DNA of 64,000 nt from JAOABV01 sp039801465 (GTDB lineage: Bacteria; Hydrothermota; Tepidihabitantia; Tepidihabitantales; CAIPLT01): NCBI GenBank assembly GCA_039801465.1, contig JBDRUT010000003.1, positions 77,429 through 141,428 of the forward strand, read 5' to 3'. Shown in pieces: positions 45,186 to 54,743 of this stretch. Within the stretch, counting starts at the first letter, position 1. Each line of letters begins with the position of its first letter. Both the position numbers and the translations under genes were made by a program. Under the pieces are notes generated by a model. It was not told the DNA's origin and made no database searches. It saw only the letters and a program-made list of their open reading frames with translations.

Positions 45186-46571
45186 TCACTGCCGACCGCC
45201 GATAATTGCTTGACAGCGTAAATAAGGGCCACCCCCGTCAACTTTTGCAGGTTGCCATTTACCGCAATGACCATATCCCATATCCCATTGGAAATCTTGA
45301 CTAATAGCATCTACGCTCATAAGAACATCAAAAGCCTGTCCTGAAATTGTCACTCCTCGATAGCATTCACCAATTTTACCATTTGTGATTTTATATGCTT
45401 CTTGGACACCAAACATAAATTCCGCATTAGCATCTGCTTGTCCACCTTTAGCACCTTTTAAGAGATAACCGTTAGGAGTGCTATCAATGATCTCTTCCAA
45501 GGTTAGATTTCCCGGCATAATACCGGTATTGCGCATTCGAATAATTGGCTCATTCGCATATTCAAAGGCACGAGCATTACCGGTTGGCTCCACACCATAT
45601 TCCGCAGCACTTTGACGGTTATGTAGATAAGACTTCAAGATACCATTTTGTATAATCAAAACTTTTCTGGCAATTACACCTTCATCATCAACTAAGATAG
45701 TGCCACCAGCAGTTCCTTCAGAACCAGAATCGAACAGAGTAACCAAATCGCTGGCAACCCGATGGCCAATTTTATTTTTGGTAATGGCACCGGCTGAGAC
45801 AAAATCCGCTTCTACGGTATGTCCAATTGCTTCATGAGCGATCAAGCCTACTAAACCCGGGTCAAGAATTACAGTCGTTTTTTCGCCTTTGGGATATCCT
45901 GCTTTAAGCAATAATTCAATTCTTTTAATGACTTTTTCAATAAACTCATCAGGCGTTTTTCTACCAAATAAATCCTGCCAACCGCCTGTGACCCCAACAC
46001 CTTCAAAGGATTCGACCATATCTTTACCGTCAGCGCCAACCGCAAAAATTATAAATTCAGGTTTAGAATCGATAACTTCACATTCCGCACCATCTGTGTT
46101 GATAATAAATTTTCTTTCTAATCGCTCAATATACGATACTCTTGCGGATTGAATGAGTGAAGATGCATTTCTTAATTTACTTTCAGTATTTTTTACTAAA
46201 TCCAGTTTTTCTTCTAAGGTATGATTGGTTAATGGGTCATTTATTATTGGTGAAAATTTACCTTTTGCTAATGCGGCTTTAGCTAATTTCACATTTTTAT
46301 TGTTCTTACCAACACTTGCAATTTTAGCTGCAGCACAAGCATCATTAATTGCTTTTTTAATCTCGTTGGCATCAATTCGACTCGTAGCGGAAAAACCCCA
46401 GCCACCTTGATATAATGCTCGGACACCAACGCCTGAATAGGTATTGTGTGCCAATGTTTCCAATTCAGCTTGGCGGATGGAGATCCCTGTTGCAATCCGT
46501 TCGTGAAAGCGAATTTCTCCGTAATCCATTCCATCAAAAGAACTCAAAGTACTTTTTAATATTTCAATCAT
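45186..46571 (-). CDS. tldD: Metalloprotease TldD
   Basis: 461 residues. The zinc motif HEAIGH is in GLIAHEAIGHTVEADFVSAG (about 253-272), distinguishing it from TldE. Other conserved parts are YSGVGVRALYQGGWGFSAT and the C-terminal GYGHCGKWQPAKVDGGGPY. With tldE downstream it should form the TldDE heterodimer. The ATG overlaps the stop of the upstream 2TM gene by 8 bases and GAGGAT lies upstream. Confidence 0.95.
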   Translation of the reverse strand: MIEILKSTLSSFDGMDYGEIRFHERIATGISIRQAELETLAHNTYSGVGVRALYQGGWGFSATSRIDANEIKKAINDACAAAKIASVGKNNKNVKLAKAALAKGKFSPIINDPLTNHTLEEKLDLVKNTESKLRNASSLIQSARVSYIERLERKFIINTDGAECEVIDSKPEFIIFAVGADGKDMVESFEGVGVTGGWQDLFGRKTPDEFIEKVIKRIELLLKAGYPKGEKTTVILDPGLVGLIAHEAIGHTVEADFVSAGAITKNKIGHRVASDLVTLFDSGSEGTAGGTILVDDEGVIARKVLIIQNGILKSYLHNRQSAAEYGVEPTGNARAFEYANEPIIRMRNTGIMPGNLTLEEIIDSTPNGYLLKGAKGGQADANAEFMFGVQEAYKITNGKIGECYRGVTISGQAFDVLMSVDAISQDFQWDMGYGHCGKWQPAKVDGGGPYLRCQAIIGGRQ

Positions 46572-46857
46572 TTATTTTATCCTCACGTGAATAAGTTCTT
46601 AATAGTTCTTGTGCTTTTTTCTGAATCCACCGTTCTTTTGCAATCGGTGAAAAGAGAAAGACACTTAAAAAATGGGCGAAAAGGCCGATACCCCAGAATA
46701 ATAAAGGAAAATAGAACCACCAAAATCCACGGTTAAAACGATAATTAATAAAAAAGAATACGCAATTTACAAATAAATAAATCAACAGGTGCACAAAAAA
46801 GTTGACTCTTTCCTCAACATATTTTCGTGCTTGCTCATACGCTTGTTTCTCATCCAT
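46564..46857 (-). CDS. 2TM-domain small membrane protein
   Basis: 97 residues from ATG 46857, which has GCAGGAGGC upstream; an open frame extends further but without a ribosome site. MDEKQAYEQARKYVEERVNF leads into two transmembrane helices (about 22-42 and 50-72), then a basic tail. This is the 2TM domain seen alone or fused to LytS-like sensor proteins. It overlaps tldD by 8 bases, so it is the first gene of the tldD-tldE unit. Confidence 0.8.
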   Translation of the reverse strand: MDEKQAYEQARKYVEERVNFFVHLLIYLFVNCVFFFINYRFNRGFWWFYFPLLFWGIGLFAHFLSVFLFSPIAKERWIQKKAQELLRTYSREDKIND

Positions 46858-47073
46858 AATATGCCTCCTGCGAAAATAATAATAACATAATACTTGCAAT
46901 AATCTCTTTGTCAATATTATGCTTACTCACATTTTTGGCAATCATCTTTCCATAAGGTAATAAATTTTACATAAGTCTCTAATGACCATTAGATTAAACA
47001 ATCAATTTATTTTACTAATCTTCACTTTGGAATGTTGAGTTGCAACTTAAAATTCTCCATTATTTTTCATTAC

Positions 47074-47094
47074 GGGGCTAGCCCCGGGCTAGCC
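47074..47094. repeat. GGGCTAGCC double palindrome
   Basis: Perfect 12-base palindrome GGGGCTAGCCCC followed immediately by a second GGGCTAGCC copy. It resembles a short palindromic dispersed repeat; no second locus occurs in this window. Confidence 0.35.
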
Positions 47095-47609
47095 TTTGGT
47101 TAGCATAAATCTATCCAATCTCTAAAGAACCTCAAGAACCGGATTACTCTATATGCGACTTAGTAAGCCGCTCAATAAGACTTTGGATTTTAGAATTATA
47201 GTCTTACTAAGAAAAAATAATAAACACAAAAATTTGTAGTCAATTCTACGAGAAATCAAATAGTATATTAATTATAATATTAAAAAGCAAACGACAACTT
47301 CAGTTGATAAGTCTATTTCATCATATGTTAAAATGCCTGTAATAAACTTTTTTGTTAAGCATATGTCCTAAAATAGGTTGGAATTCGGTTAATGTAATGT
47401 ATTGTGATTGTATAAAAATCTGCATTTGGGAAAACAGAAAGATTTTATTGTTTATATTAAAATTGTTTATTGATTGAAAGATTGGCAAACTAGAAATATT
47501 TTAAATCACTTCCATCTCATCTATCAGTTAAATCATAACCCTTTTTAAGATAGGCAAGCATCGTATTGATTCTAACATCAACAGTTTGATTCAAAATTTG
47601 TTAAAATAA

Positions 47610-47638
47610 TTGACTTTAAGGTCAGATTTTGTTATAAT
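47610..47638 (+). promoter_or_regulatory. Promoter of the class III aminotransferase gene
   Basis: TTGACT (47610-47615), 17 bases, perfect TATAAT (47633-47638). The expected start near 47645 leaves a leader of about 150 bases. Confidence 0.65.
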
Positions 47639-47710
47639 AATCTAAATACACGCTTAATGTTCTTTGTAATATCTAACTAAATAAATAAATTTAGACATTA
47701 ATTTCTATTT

Positions 47711-47767
47711 AGACCCTGCTGAATCTTAAAACACTTACTATGATTCGCCAAAATATGCAAAGGGTCT
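47711..47767 (+). promoter_or_regulatory. Foldable leader upstream of the aminotransferase gene
   Basis: AGACCCT (47711-47717) pairs perfectly with AGGGTCT (47761-47767), enclosing GAATC/GATTC (47721-47725/47742-47746). It ends 30 bases before the start codon and is followed by an A/T-rich run. No known riboswitch class was recognised. It may be a regulatory leader or an attenuator. Confidence 0.3.
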
Positions 47768-47796
47768 GAAAATTTTTGAAATAGAAAGGAGCTTTA

Positions 47797-49125
47797 ATGT
47801 CAAAGCCCAAAATTATCACAAATTTACCGGGCCCAAAAGCCCAAAAGATATTAAGAAAAGACAAAAAATTTATATCTCCATCATATACAAGGAGTTATCC
47901 CGCAGTCATTGAATCTGGTGAGGGATGTTGGGTTTGGGATGTGGATGGCAATAAATTTTTAGATTTTAATGCCGGTATTGCAGTTTGTTCAACTGGCCAT
48001 TGCCATCCTGAAGTAGTAGAAGCAATCAAGAAACAAGCCGAAAAGTTGATTCATATGTCCGGTACTGACTATTATTACCCATTACAAACTGAATTAGCGG
48101 AAAAGTTAGCAGAAATAACTCCTGGAGGAATGAACAAACGAGTATTCTTATGCAATTCTGGAACTGAATCTGTAGAAGGTGCTTTTAAGTTAGCCCGCTA
48201 TATGACTAAAAGAAAATATGCGATTGCCTTTTTGGGTGCATTTCATGGTCGCACTATGGGTTCATTATCATTAACCGGTAGCAAAGTAGTTCAAAAGGAA
48301 GGTTTTGGACCATTAATCGCAGGAATTTATCATGTTCCTTTTGCTTATTGCTATCGCTGTGCTTATAATTTAGAATATCCTGGTTGTGATTTTGCCTGCG
48401 TTAAGTATATTGAAGATGAATTGTTTAAAAAAGTAATTCCAGGTGAAGAAGTTTGTGGTATTTTTATTGAACCTATTCAAGGTGAAGGTGGCTATGTTGT
48501 TCCACCACCGGGCTATTTTCAAAAATTAAGAGAACTCTGCGATAAATATGGAATCTTATTAATTGACGATGAAGTGCAATCAGGAATGGGTAGAACCGGT
48601 AAGATGTTTGGTATTGAGCATTGGGAAACCATGGCTGATATCTACTGCGTTGCCAAAGGCATTGCTTCCGGAATGCCCTTAGGTGCATTTATTGCTAATG
48701 CTGGTTTAATGAAATGGCCCAGTGGAACGCATGCTTCAACTTTTGGCGGTAATCCAATTTGTTGTGCAGCGGCAATGGCAACAATAAGACTTTTAGAAAA
48801 TGGACTAATTGAAAATGCGCAAAAAGTCGGTGCGGTCATAATGAAACGATTAGAAACCTTGCAAGCAAAATATGAAGTAATCGGCGATATTCGGGGCAAA
48901 GGATTAATGATTGGTATGGAATTAGTTGAAGATTCCATCTCCAAGCGACCGCTTACTGAAAAACGCAACGGCATCATTTATAAATGCTTTGAAAAAGGAT
49001 TGCTAATGCAGGGATGTGGCACAACCGCAATCCGATTTTCTCCGCCACTAATTGTTACTGAAGAAGAAGCCCATACCGCATTAGATATTTTTGAATCGGC
49101 TTTGAAGTCAGTATTACGCGGATAA
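47797..49125 (+). CDS. Class III PLP-dependent aminotransferase with Cys-rich insertion
   Basis: 442 residues. FNAGIAVCSTGHCHPEVV, NSGTESVEGAFKLAR, FHGRTMGSLSLTG and DDEVQSGMGRTGK define the acetylornithine/4-aminobutyrate aminotransferase class, with the PLP lysine in VAKGIASGMPLGAF. An insertion YCYRCAYNLEYPGCDFACVK (about 187-206) has four Cys in C-x2-C-x7-C-x3-C spacing, as found in archaeal-type members, some of which act as amino-acid racemases. Substrate is therefore open. AAAGGAG precedes ATG 47797. Confidence 0.88.
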   Translation: MSKPKIITNLPGPKAQKILRKDKKFISPSYTRSYPAVIESGEGCWVWDVDGNKFLDFNAGIAVCSTGHCHPEVVEAIKKQAEKLIHMSGTDYYYPLQTELAEKLAEITPGGMNKRVFLCNSGTESVEGAFKLARYMTKRKYAIAFLGAFHGRTMGSLSLTGSKVVQKEGFGPLIAGIYHVPFAYCYRCAYNLEYPGCDFACVKYIEDELFKKVIPGEEVCGIFIEPIQGEGGYVVPPPGYFQKLRELCDKYGILLIDDEVQSGMGRTGKMFGIEHWETMADIYCVAKGIASGMPLGAFIANAGLMKWPSGTHASTFGGNPICCAAAMATIRLLENGLIENAQKVGAVIMKRLETLQAKYEVIGDIRGKGLMIGMELVEDSISKRPLTEKRNGIIYKCFEKGLLMQGCGTTAIRFSPPLIVTEEEAHTALDIFESALKSVLRG

Positions 49126-49240
49126 AAGTAAATTGCCAACTAAACAAAAATCTTGCATAAAAACTCGTTGAGTAACTCGGTCTTATGACATTAAATTGGA
49201 ATAATAGGAGTTTTTGAGTAAAAACCTTGTAAAATAGAAG

Positions 49241-49266
49241 AGCGTCAAAAAAAACGATCTGACGCT
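49241..49266. repeat. Short inverted repeat before tilS
   Basis: AGCGTCA (49241-49247) and TGACGCT (49260-49266) form a 7-base stem with an A-rich 12-base loop. There is no T-run to make it a clear terminator. It ends 15 bases before the tilS start codon and could affect its expression. Confidence 0.3.
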
Positions 49267-49281
49267 TAAATAGTATTCCTA

Positions 49282-50829
49282 ATGATTGATGTTTTTGAAC
49301 AAAAAGTCCTCAATACGATTAGAAAACACGCAATGATTTCTCCCAAGGACAAAGTTTTAGTCGGTTTTTCCGGTGGTCCGGATTCAATGGCATTATTATA
49401 TTCTCTAAATAGATTAAAGGACTTATTAAATATTCGTTTATATGCAATGCATATAAACCATCAATTGCGGCCGAAGTCAGCAGATGAAGACGAAAAATTT
49501 TGTCATCAAGTCTGTAAAACATTGTCCATCCCAATAAAGACTTGTAAAATTAATGTCAGAAAATATGCTCAGAAAAACAAATTATCAATTGAAGAGTCAG
49601 CGCGCGAGTTGAGATATGAACATCTTTTGAAGACTGCCCAGAAATTGAGATGCACCAAAATTGCCCTGGGTCATAATGCCGATGATAACGCAGAAACAGT
49701 TATATTAAATCTGATTCGCGGCACCGGTTTAACTGGTTTAGTCGGAATTCCACCTAAACGGAACAACATCGTGCGTCCTTTAATTGAAATTTCTCGGAAC
49801 GAGATTTTGACTTATCTAAAGGAATATAATCTCACCTACTGCCAGGATTTAACTAATATTGAATTAGGTTATCGACGCAATTATATTCGTCATAAAATAT
49901 TACCTTTATTTAAAGAAATTAATCCCAATTTGATTACAACAATTTATCAGACTTCTGAATTATTACGCACTTGTAATGAATACATCAATCAGGTAACCCA
50001 AAATGCTCTGTCCGATGTCTTATTAGGACAAACAAACCAATCCATTATTCTTGACATCGAAAAACTTTTATCATATAATTTATTTATTAGAAGACAAATT
50101 ATTAAAACGTTAATACCAAATTCGGAATTTAAACAGATTGATGCGATTTTAAATTTAACTGAAGATAAAACTGCCGGCAAAAGGCTAAAGTTATCTGAAG
50201 ATTTATGGGTCTGGAAAGAATATGATAGATTATATTTCGAAAGGTCGATTAGCAAGAACCGTACTCTAAAGACTAATCATTGGTTAATTGATATTGGTAA
50301 GGTAACAAAGATTAAAGAACTGGGCATTGAAATAATGGCGAAACAAAAATCAATAAAAAACCAAAAAGAACTTACGCATCTTTTGAATTTAATTGAACAG
50401 CAGCCACCAGTTAATTTACTAAGACCGATGGAATCATCAAATAATCGGTCAAGGATAGTATTACGACAGTGGTTTGATATGTCAGCAATAACACTTCCTT
50501 TATTCATTCGTTTCCGTCAACCTGGCGACCGATTTTTAATCCAAGCAAGTCAAACTAAGAAATTGAAAGATGTCTTAATCGATGAAAAAATTCCCTTAAG
50601 AATCAGGAATCAATTACCTTTATTATGTGATGCGCAAAATATATTATGGATTATTGGATCCCGTCGCGCGCAAATTGGTCTAATAAATAAGAACACAAAA
50701 AATGTTTTAGAAGTACAGGTGAATATGTTACCAAGTCAGAAATTGCCAGCAAAAAGAACGGCTATAAAACAATTTCAGAAATGCCAAAGTTTGTCCCCAT
50801 TCTCTCAAGATATGTTAAATGAAATATAA
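49282..50829 (+). CDS. tilS: tRNA(Ile)-lysidine synthetase
   Basis: 515 residues. The PP-loop FSGGPDSMALLY (about 29-40) activates C34 of tRNA-Ile(CAU), which is then converted to lysidine so that it reads AUA. LGHNADDNAETVILNLIRGTGL and RRNYIRHKILP are typical. The long C-terminal part (about 320-515) contains the TilS substrate-binding domains, ending near LKDVLIDEKIPLRIRNQLPL. No ribosome site; TAGTAT is 5 bases upstream. ftsH follows after 21 bases, as in many bacteria. Confidence 0.95.
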   Translation: MIDVFEQKVLNTIRKHAMISPKDKVLVGFSGGPDSMALLYSLNRLKDLLNIRLYAMHINHQLRPKSADEDEKFCHQVCKTLSIPIKTCKINVRKYAQKNKLSIEESARELRYEHLLKTAQKLRCTKIALGHNADDNAETVILNLIRGTGLTGLVGIPPKRNNIVRPLIEISRNEILTYLKEYNLTYCQDLTNIELGYRRNYIRHKILPLFKEINPNLITTIYQTSELLRTCNEYINQVTQNALSDVLLGQTNQSIILDIEKLLSYNLFIRRQIIKTLIPNSEFKQIDAILNLTEDKTAGKRLKLSEDLWVWKEYDRLYFERSISKNRTLKTNHWLIDIGKVTKIKELGIEIMAKQKSIKNQKELTHLLNLIEQQPPVNLLRPMESSNNRSRIVLRQWFDMSAITLPLFIRFRQPGDRFLIQASQTKKLKDVLIDEKIPLRIRNQLPLLCDAQNILWIIGSRRAQIGLINKNTKNVLEVQVNMLPSQKLPAKRTAIKQFQKCQSLSPFSQDMLNEI

Positions 50830-50850
50830 TTTTGTACTTACAGTTTAAAT

Positions 50851-52734
50851 ATGCCGAAACAACCTTTACGCAATCCAGTCATAAGTAATATTTTAATCTG
50901 GCTCCTAATCTTTTTAAGCGTTTGGGCAATTTGGAATTTCTTTGTTGCTCGAAGAAGCGGACGAATCTCAATTGAATATTCACAGTTTATCAAAGAACTA
51001 AATAATGACAATGTAAAATCAGTTATTATTACTGAAAAAGAGATTACAGGAACCCTGAAACATGAATCTGAAATTCTCAGTTCCAAGGGTAAAACCAAGT
51101 ATAAAGATTTTAAAACCTATATCCCGTTCGATGACCCGAATTTAGTAACTAAATTAGTGGAACATAATGTTAGTATTATTGCCAAACCACCATCACCTTG
51201 GGGTTCGATAATTGTCTCCGCGATTCCTTGGGTTTTGATATTAGGACTTTGGATACTATTTATTCGCAGAATGTCCTCGGGTACTGATCGCGCTTTCAGT
51301 TTTGGCAAAAGTCGAGCCCGATTGTTAACTACTGACCGGCCGAAAATAACTTTTGATGATGTAGCTGGTGTGGAAGAGGCTAAAGAAGAGCTAAAAGAAG
51401 TCATTGAGTTTTTGAAAGCACCGCAGAAATTTCAAAGATTAGGCGGAAAAATTCCTAAAGGTGTTTTATTAGTTGGACCAACCGGCACGGGCAAAACTCT
51501 TTTAGCTCGGGCTGTGGCAGGCGAAGCCGGCGTTCCATTTTTATCTATTTCTGGTTCTGATTTTGTTGAAATGTTTGTCGGCGTTGGTGCAGCACGGGTT
51601 CGCGATTTGTTTGAACAAGGAAAACGGAATGCTCCGTGTATTATCTTTATTGATGAGATTGATGCGGTTGGCAGACAACGAGGTGCTGGCTTGGGTGGTG
51701 GACATGATGAACGGGAACAAACCTTAAACCAACTTTTAGTCGAGATGGACGGTTTTGATACTCAAGAAGGTGTTATTATTATGGCTGCAACTAACCGACC
51801 GGATATTCTCGATAGTGCATTACTCAGACCGGGTCGTTTTGACCGGCAGATTGTTGTTGACCGACCGGATGTAATTGGCCGTGAAGGAATATTAAAAGTC
51901 CACACGAGAAAGATCCCTTTAGGGAAAGATGTTGACTTGAAGATTCTGGCGCGGGCAACCCCAGGTTTTTCTGGAGCGGATTTAGCCAATATGGTAAATG
52001 AAGCGGCATTACTTGCTGCCCGGAGAAATAAAACTGTAGTCGAAATGCAAGATTTTGAAGATGCTAAAGATAAAGTCCTTATGGGTGTTGAACGCAGAAG
52101 TCTATTAATTTCTGATCAAGAAAAGAAATGGATTGCATTTCATGAAGCCGGACATACTTTAGTATCAAAATTAATTCCTGGTACTGACCCAATTCATAAA
52201 GTTACAATCATTCCTCGTGGTCAAGCATTAGGAGTCACGCAACAATTGCCTCTTGATGACCGAAAGATTTATTCTAAGACCTATTGTCTCAATCAATTAG
52301 CAGTTATGTTGGGTGGTCGGTCAGCAGAAGAATTAGAATTTGGTGATATCTCAACTGGCTCTCGCGATGACATCAACCGCGCTACTCAATTAGCAAGAAA
52401 AATGGTTTGCGAATGGGGAATGAGTGAAAAACTCGGACCACTAACACTGGGTAAACCGGATGAAGAAATCTTTTTAGGTAGAGAAATGGGCTTACATCGT
52501 AATTTTTCTGAAGAAACCGCAAAATTAATTGACAACGAAATCAAACATTTTGTTGACGAAGCCCATAAAAGAGCACTATCTTTATTAAAAGAAAATATTA
52601 AAAAACTAAAAACTTTAGCCCAAAAATTATTAGAAAAAGAGATTCTTGATGGTAATGAAATCGACGAAATTATCGGTATCACATCCTCAACAAGTCCATC
52701 GGCAACAGATATCAAAAGTGAAGGAATTGCATAA
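50851..52734 (+). CDS. ftsH: ATP-dependent zinc metalloprotease FtsH
   Basis: 627 residues. Two transmembrane helices (about 12-30 and 115-135) flank a periplasmic domain. The AAA+ module has Walker A GPTGTGKT (about 210-217), Walker B IIFIDEIDAVG and the arginine-finger RPGRFDR; the zinc site HEAGH is at about 430-434. FtsH is a membrane hexamer that degrades membrane and regulatory proteins. A C-terminal coil ends in an S/T-rich tail. Confidence 0.97.
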   Translation: MPKQPLRNPVISNILIWLLIFLSVWAIWNFFVARRSGRISIEYSQFIKELNNDNVKSVIITEKEITGTLKHESEILSSKGKTKYKDFKTYIPFDDPNLVTKLVEHNVSIIAKPPSPWGSIIVSAIPWVLILGLWILFIRRMSSGTDRAFSFGKSRARLLTTDRPKITFDDVAGVEEAKEELKEVIEFLKAPQKFQRLGGKIPKGVLLVGPTGTGKTLLARAVAGEAGVPFLSISGSDFVEMFVGVGAARVRDLFEQGKRNAPCIIFIDEIDAVGRQRGAGLGGGHDEREQTLNQLLVEMDGFDTQEGVIIMAATNRPDILDSALLRPGRFDRQIVVDRPDVIGREGILKVHTRKIPLGKDVDLKILARATPGFSGADLANMVNEAALLAARRNKTVVEMQDFEDAKDKVLMGVERRSLLISDQEKKWIAFHEAGHTLVSKLIPGTDPIHKVTIIPRGQALGVTQQLPLDDRKIYSKTYCLNQLAVMLGGRSAEELEFGDISTGSRDDINRATQLARKMVCEWGMSEKLGPLTLGKPDEEIFLGREMGLHRNFSEETAKLIDNEIKHFVDEAHKRALSLLKENIKKLKTLAQKLLEKEILDGNEIDEIIGITSSTSPSATDIKSEGIA

Positions 52735-52765
52735 GAGTTTAGTAAGAATATTTTTATAAAATTTG

Positions 52766-53650
52766 ATGCAAATATCAGGTTCAATTGTTGCTTTAGTTAC
52801 TCCCTTTGATAAAAATTATCAACTCGATTTAGAAGGTCTAAAAAAAAATATCAGATTTCAATTAGCCAATAACACCAATGGTTTTGTTCCCTGCGGCACA
52901 ACCGGCGAATCGCCAACTTTATCGGTTGAAGAATGGGAACAGATTGTTAAAACAACGATTGAAACCGTAAATGGCCAAAAACCGGTAATACCTGGAACTG
53001 GTACTAATTCTACAGACAAGACCATCGCCCTAACCAAAAAAGCTAAAGACCTTGGCGCGGATGCTTGTTTAATTGTCACGCCTTATTACAATAAGCCAAC
53101 TCAAGAAGGTCTCTACCAACATTACCGTGCAATTGCGCTTTCAGTAAAATTACCAATAATTATTTATAATATACCAGGACGAACTGCAGTTAATATGCTT
53201 CCAAGCACACTGGAACGATTGTATAAGGAATTTCCCGATATAATTATTGGCGTTAAAGAAGCATCAGGTAATTTAGACCAAGTCTCAGAAATTATCCATC
53301 GCTGTGGAAAAAATTTTATTGTGCTTTCCGGTGATGATGCTTTAACTTTACCAATCTTGTCAATTGGTGGCAAAGGAGTAATTTCTGTAATCGCCAATAT
53401 TGTTCCTCGAATCCTGGCAAAAATGATTGAACATTTCTTTAATGGCAATATCAAAAAGGCATATGAATTAAATACAAAATTATATATATTGAGTAAAGCA
53501 ATGTTTATTGAGACCAATCCCGGACCAATAAAATATGCAATGTCTGTTTTAGGAATGCCTGCTGGGCCTCTCCGATTACCATTAACCCTACCTTCAAAAG
53601 CAAATCGAACTATTATTAGAAACACCTTACGCAATCTTAATCTCCCATAA
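52766..53650 (+). CDS. dapA: 4-hydroxy-tetrahydrodipicolinate synthase
   Basis: 294 residues from ATG 52766. TIM barrel with GTTGESPTLS, the catalytic Tyr in IIYNIPGRT and the Schiff-base Lys in GVKEASGNL (about 160). Condenses pyruvate and aspartate semialdehyde in lysine/diaminopimelate synthesis. dapB starts 10 bases after its stop. TATAAA ends 5 bases before the ATG but no good -35 is visible. Confidence 0.96.
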   Translation: MQISGSIVALVTPFDKNYQLDLEGLKKNIRFQLANNTNGFVPCGTTGESPTLSVEEWEQIVKTTIETVNGQKPVIPGTGTNSTDKTIALTKKAKDLGADACLIVTPYYNKPTQEGLYQHYRAIALSVKLPIIIYNIPGRTAVNMLPSTLERLYKEFPDIIIGVKEASGNLDQVSEIIHRCGKNFIVLSGDDALTLPILSIGGKGVISVIANIVPRILAKMIEHFFNGNIKKAYELNTKLYILSKAMFIETNPGPIKYAMSVLGMPAGPLRLPLTLPSKANRTIIRNTLRNLNLP

Positions 53651-53660
53651 CAATTTTGCG

Positions 53661-54389
53661 ATGATTAATGTTATCATTGTTGGTGCTTGCGGTAAGATGT
53701 CGACTGCTTTGGTATCGGCAATTGCCAAAGAAAAAGATATTAAAATTGTCGCCGGAATCGAATCTATCGGTCATCCTTTAATCGGAACGCCTATTGGTAT
53801 AGGATTTATTCAAGATAATTTACAGAAAGTGATTCATCATGCGGATATTGTGGTCGAATTTGCAATTCCGGAAATTACGCTTGATAATGTCAAAATTTCA
53901 GCCAATGCCCGAAAACCATATATTATCGGCACAACTGGGTTAAAGGATTTAGATGTTATTAAAAGATATTCAAAAAAAATTCCCATTCTGATTTCAGCAA
54001 ATTTCTCATTAGGAGTAAATTTACTTTATAAGTTGACAGAAATTTCCGCAAACTTATTAAGAGATTTTGACGTTGAAATCATTGAGGCTCACCATAAAAT
54101 GAAACGCGATGCTCCCAGCGGCACGGCTAAAAATTTAGCCGAGATTATTAAAAAAGTCCGCGATGAAAAGGAAGTGAAAATTCATTCGATTCGCGCTGGC
54201 GATATTGTTGGCGAGCATTCTGTTATGTTTATTGGTCAGGGTGAACGATTAGAATTAGTGCATCGTGCAACAAATCGAAATGCTTTTGCTACAGGTGTTA
54301 TCCACGCTATCCGATTTCTGGTTAAACAAAAACCAGGACTCTTCAGTTTAGAAGATTTATTTTTAACTAAACCTGCATCACAATATTGA
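53661..54389 (+). CDS. dapB: 4-hydroxy-tetrahydrodipicolinate reductase
   Basis: 242 residues. The N-terminal NAD(P) loop VGACGKMSTALVSA is followed by the signature EAHHKMKRDAPSGTAKNLAE (about 133-152) with catalytic His and Lys. It reduces the DapA product. dapA and dapB form an operon, and an aminotransferase gene on the opposite strand faces it. Confidence 0.95.
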   Translation: MINVIIVGACGKMSTALVSAIAKEKDIKIVAGIESIGHPLIGTPIGIGFIQDNLQKVIHHADIVVEFAIPEITLDNVKISANARKPYIIGTTGLKDLDVIKRYSKKIPILISANFSLGVNLLYKLTEISANLLRDFDVEIIEAHHKMKRDAPSGTAKNLAEIIKKVRDEKEVKIHSIRAGDIVGEHSVMFIGQGERLELVHRATNRNAFATGVIHAIRFLVKQKPGLFSLEDLFLTKPASQY

Positions 54390-54743
54390 GTTTATCTGAT
54401 TTCCCAATTATTAAAGAAGTCGTAAATAAAACTGCAGAATCTTATGCGATACGCGCCTACCATCAATAGCAAAATAAGGAAATTATCATTACGAAGGAAC
54501 GAGTGCCTGTATCTCAATTATTGAAATGCTTCGACTGCGCTCAGAATGACACTTTTCGCCTTTCTCTCATTCTGACTCTAAATTGAATTAAAGTAAAAAT
54601 CTTAATTGGTGACGAATGTCCATATCTGAGATGCTTATTATTCTTGGTCTTTGGGATGAATAAATAGCCAGAGAATTATTTATTGTGCGGTTGCGACTTT
54701 ATATTTCAGCAAATATTAATTAAACTTTATTTTTCCCCAATAC
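54390..54743. other. Gap between convergent dapB and aminotransferase genes with a dispersed-repeat copy
   Basis: No gene seen. GCTTCGACTGCGCTCAGAATGACA near 54530-54553 (given here in pieces: GCTTCGACTGCGC and TCAGAATGACA) is a reverse copy of the TGTCATTCTGAGCG(C/A)AG-type dispersed element that also occurs at 63.5 kb. Confidence 0.5.

Larger units (their letters stand above)
46858..47796. other. Long gap between divergent units, with a GC-rich palindrome
   Basis: No gene seen. GGGGCTAGCCCC (47074-47085) followed by GGGCTAGCC is a GC-rich double palindrome in AT-rich DNA. The right part holds a strong promoter (47610-47638) and a foldable leader (47711-47767) for the aminotransferase gene. 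Confidence 0.5.
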
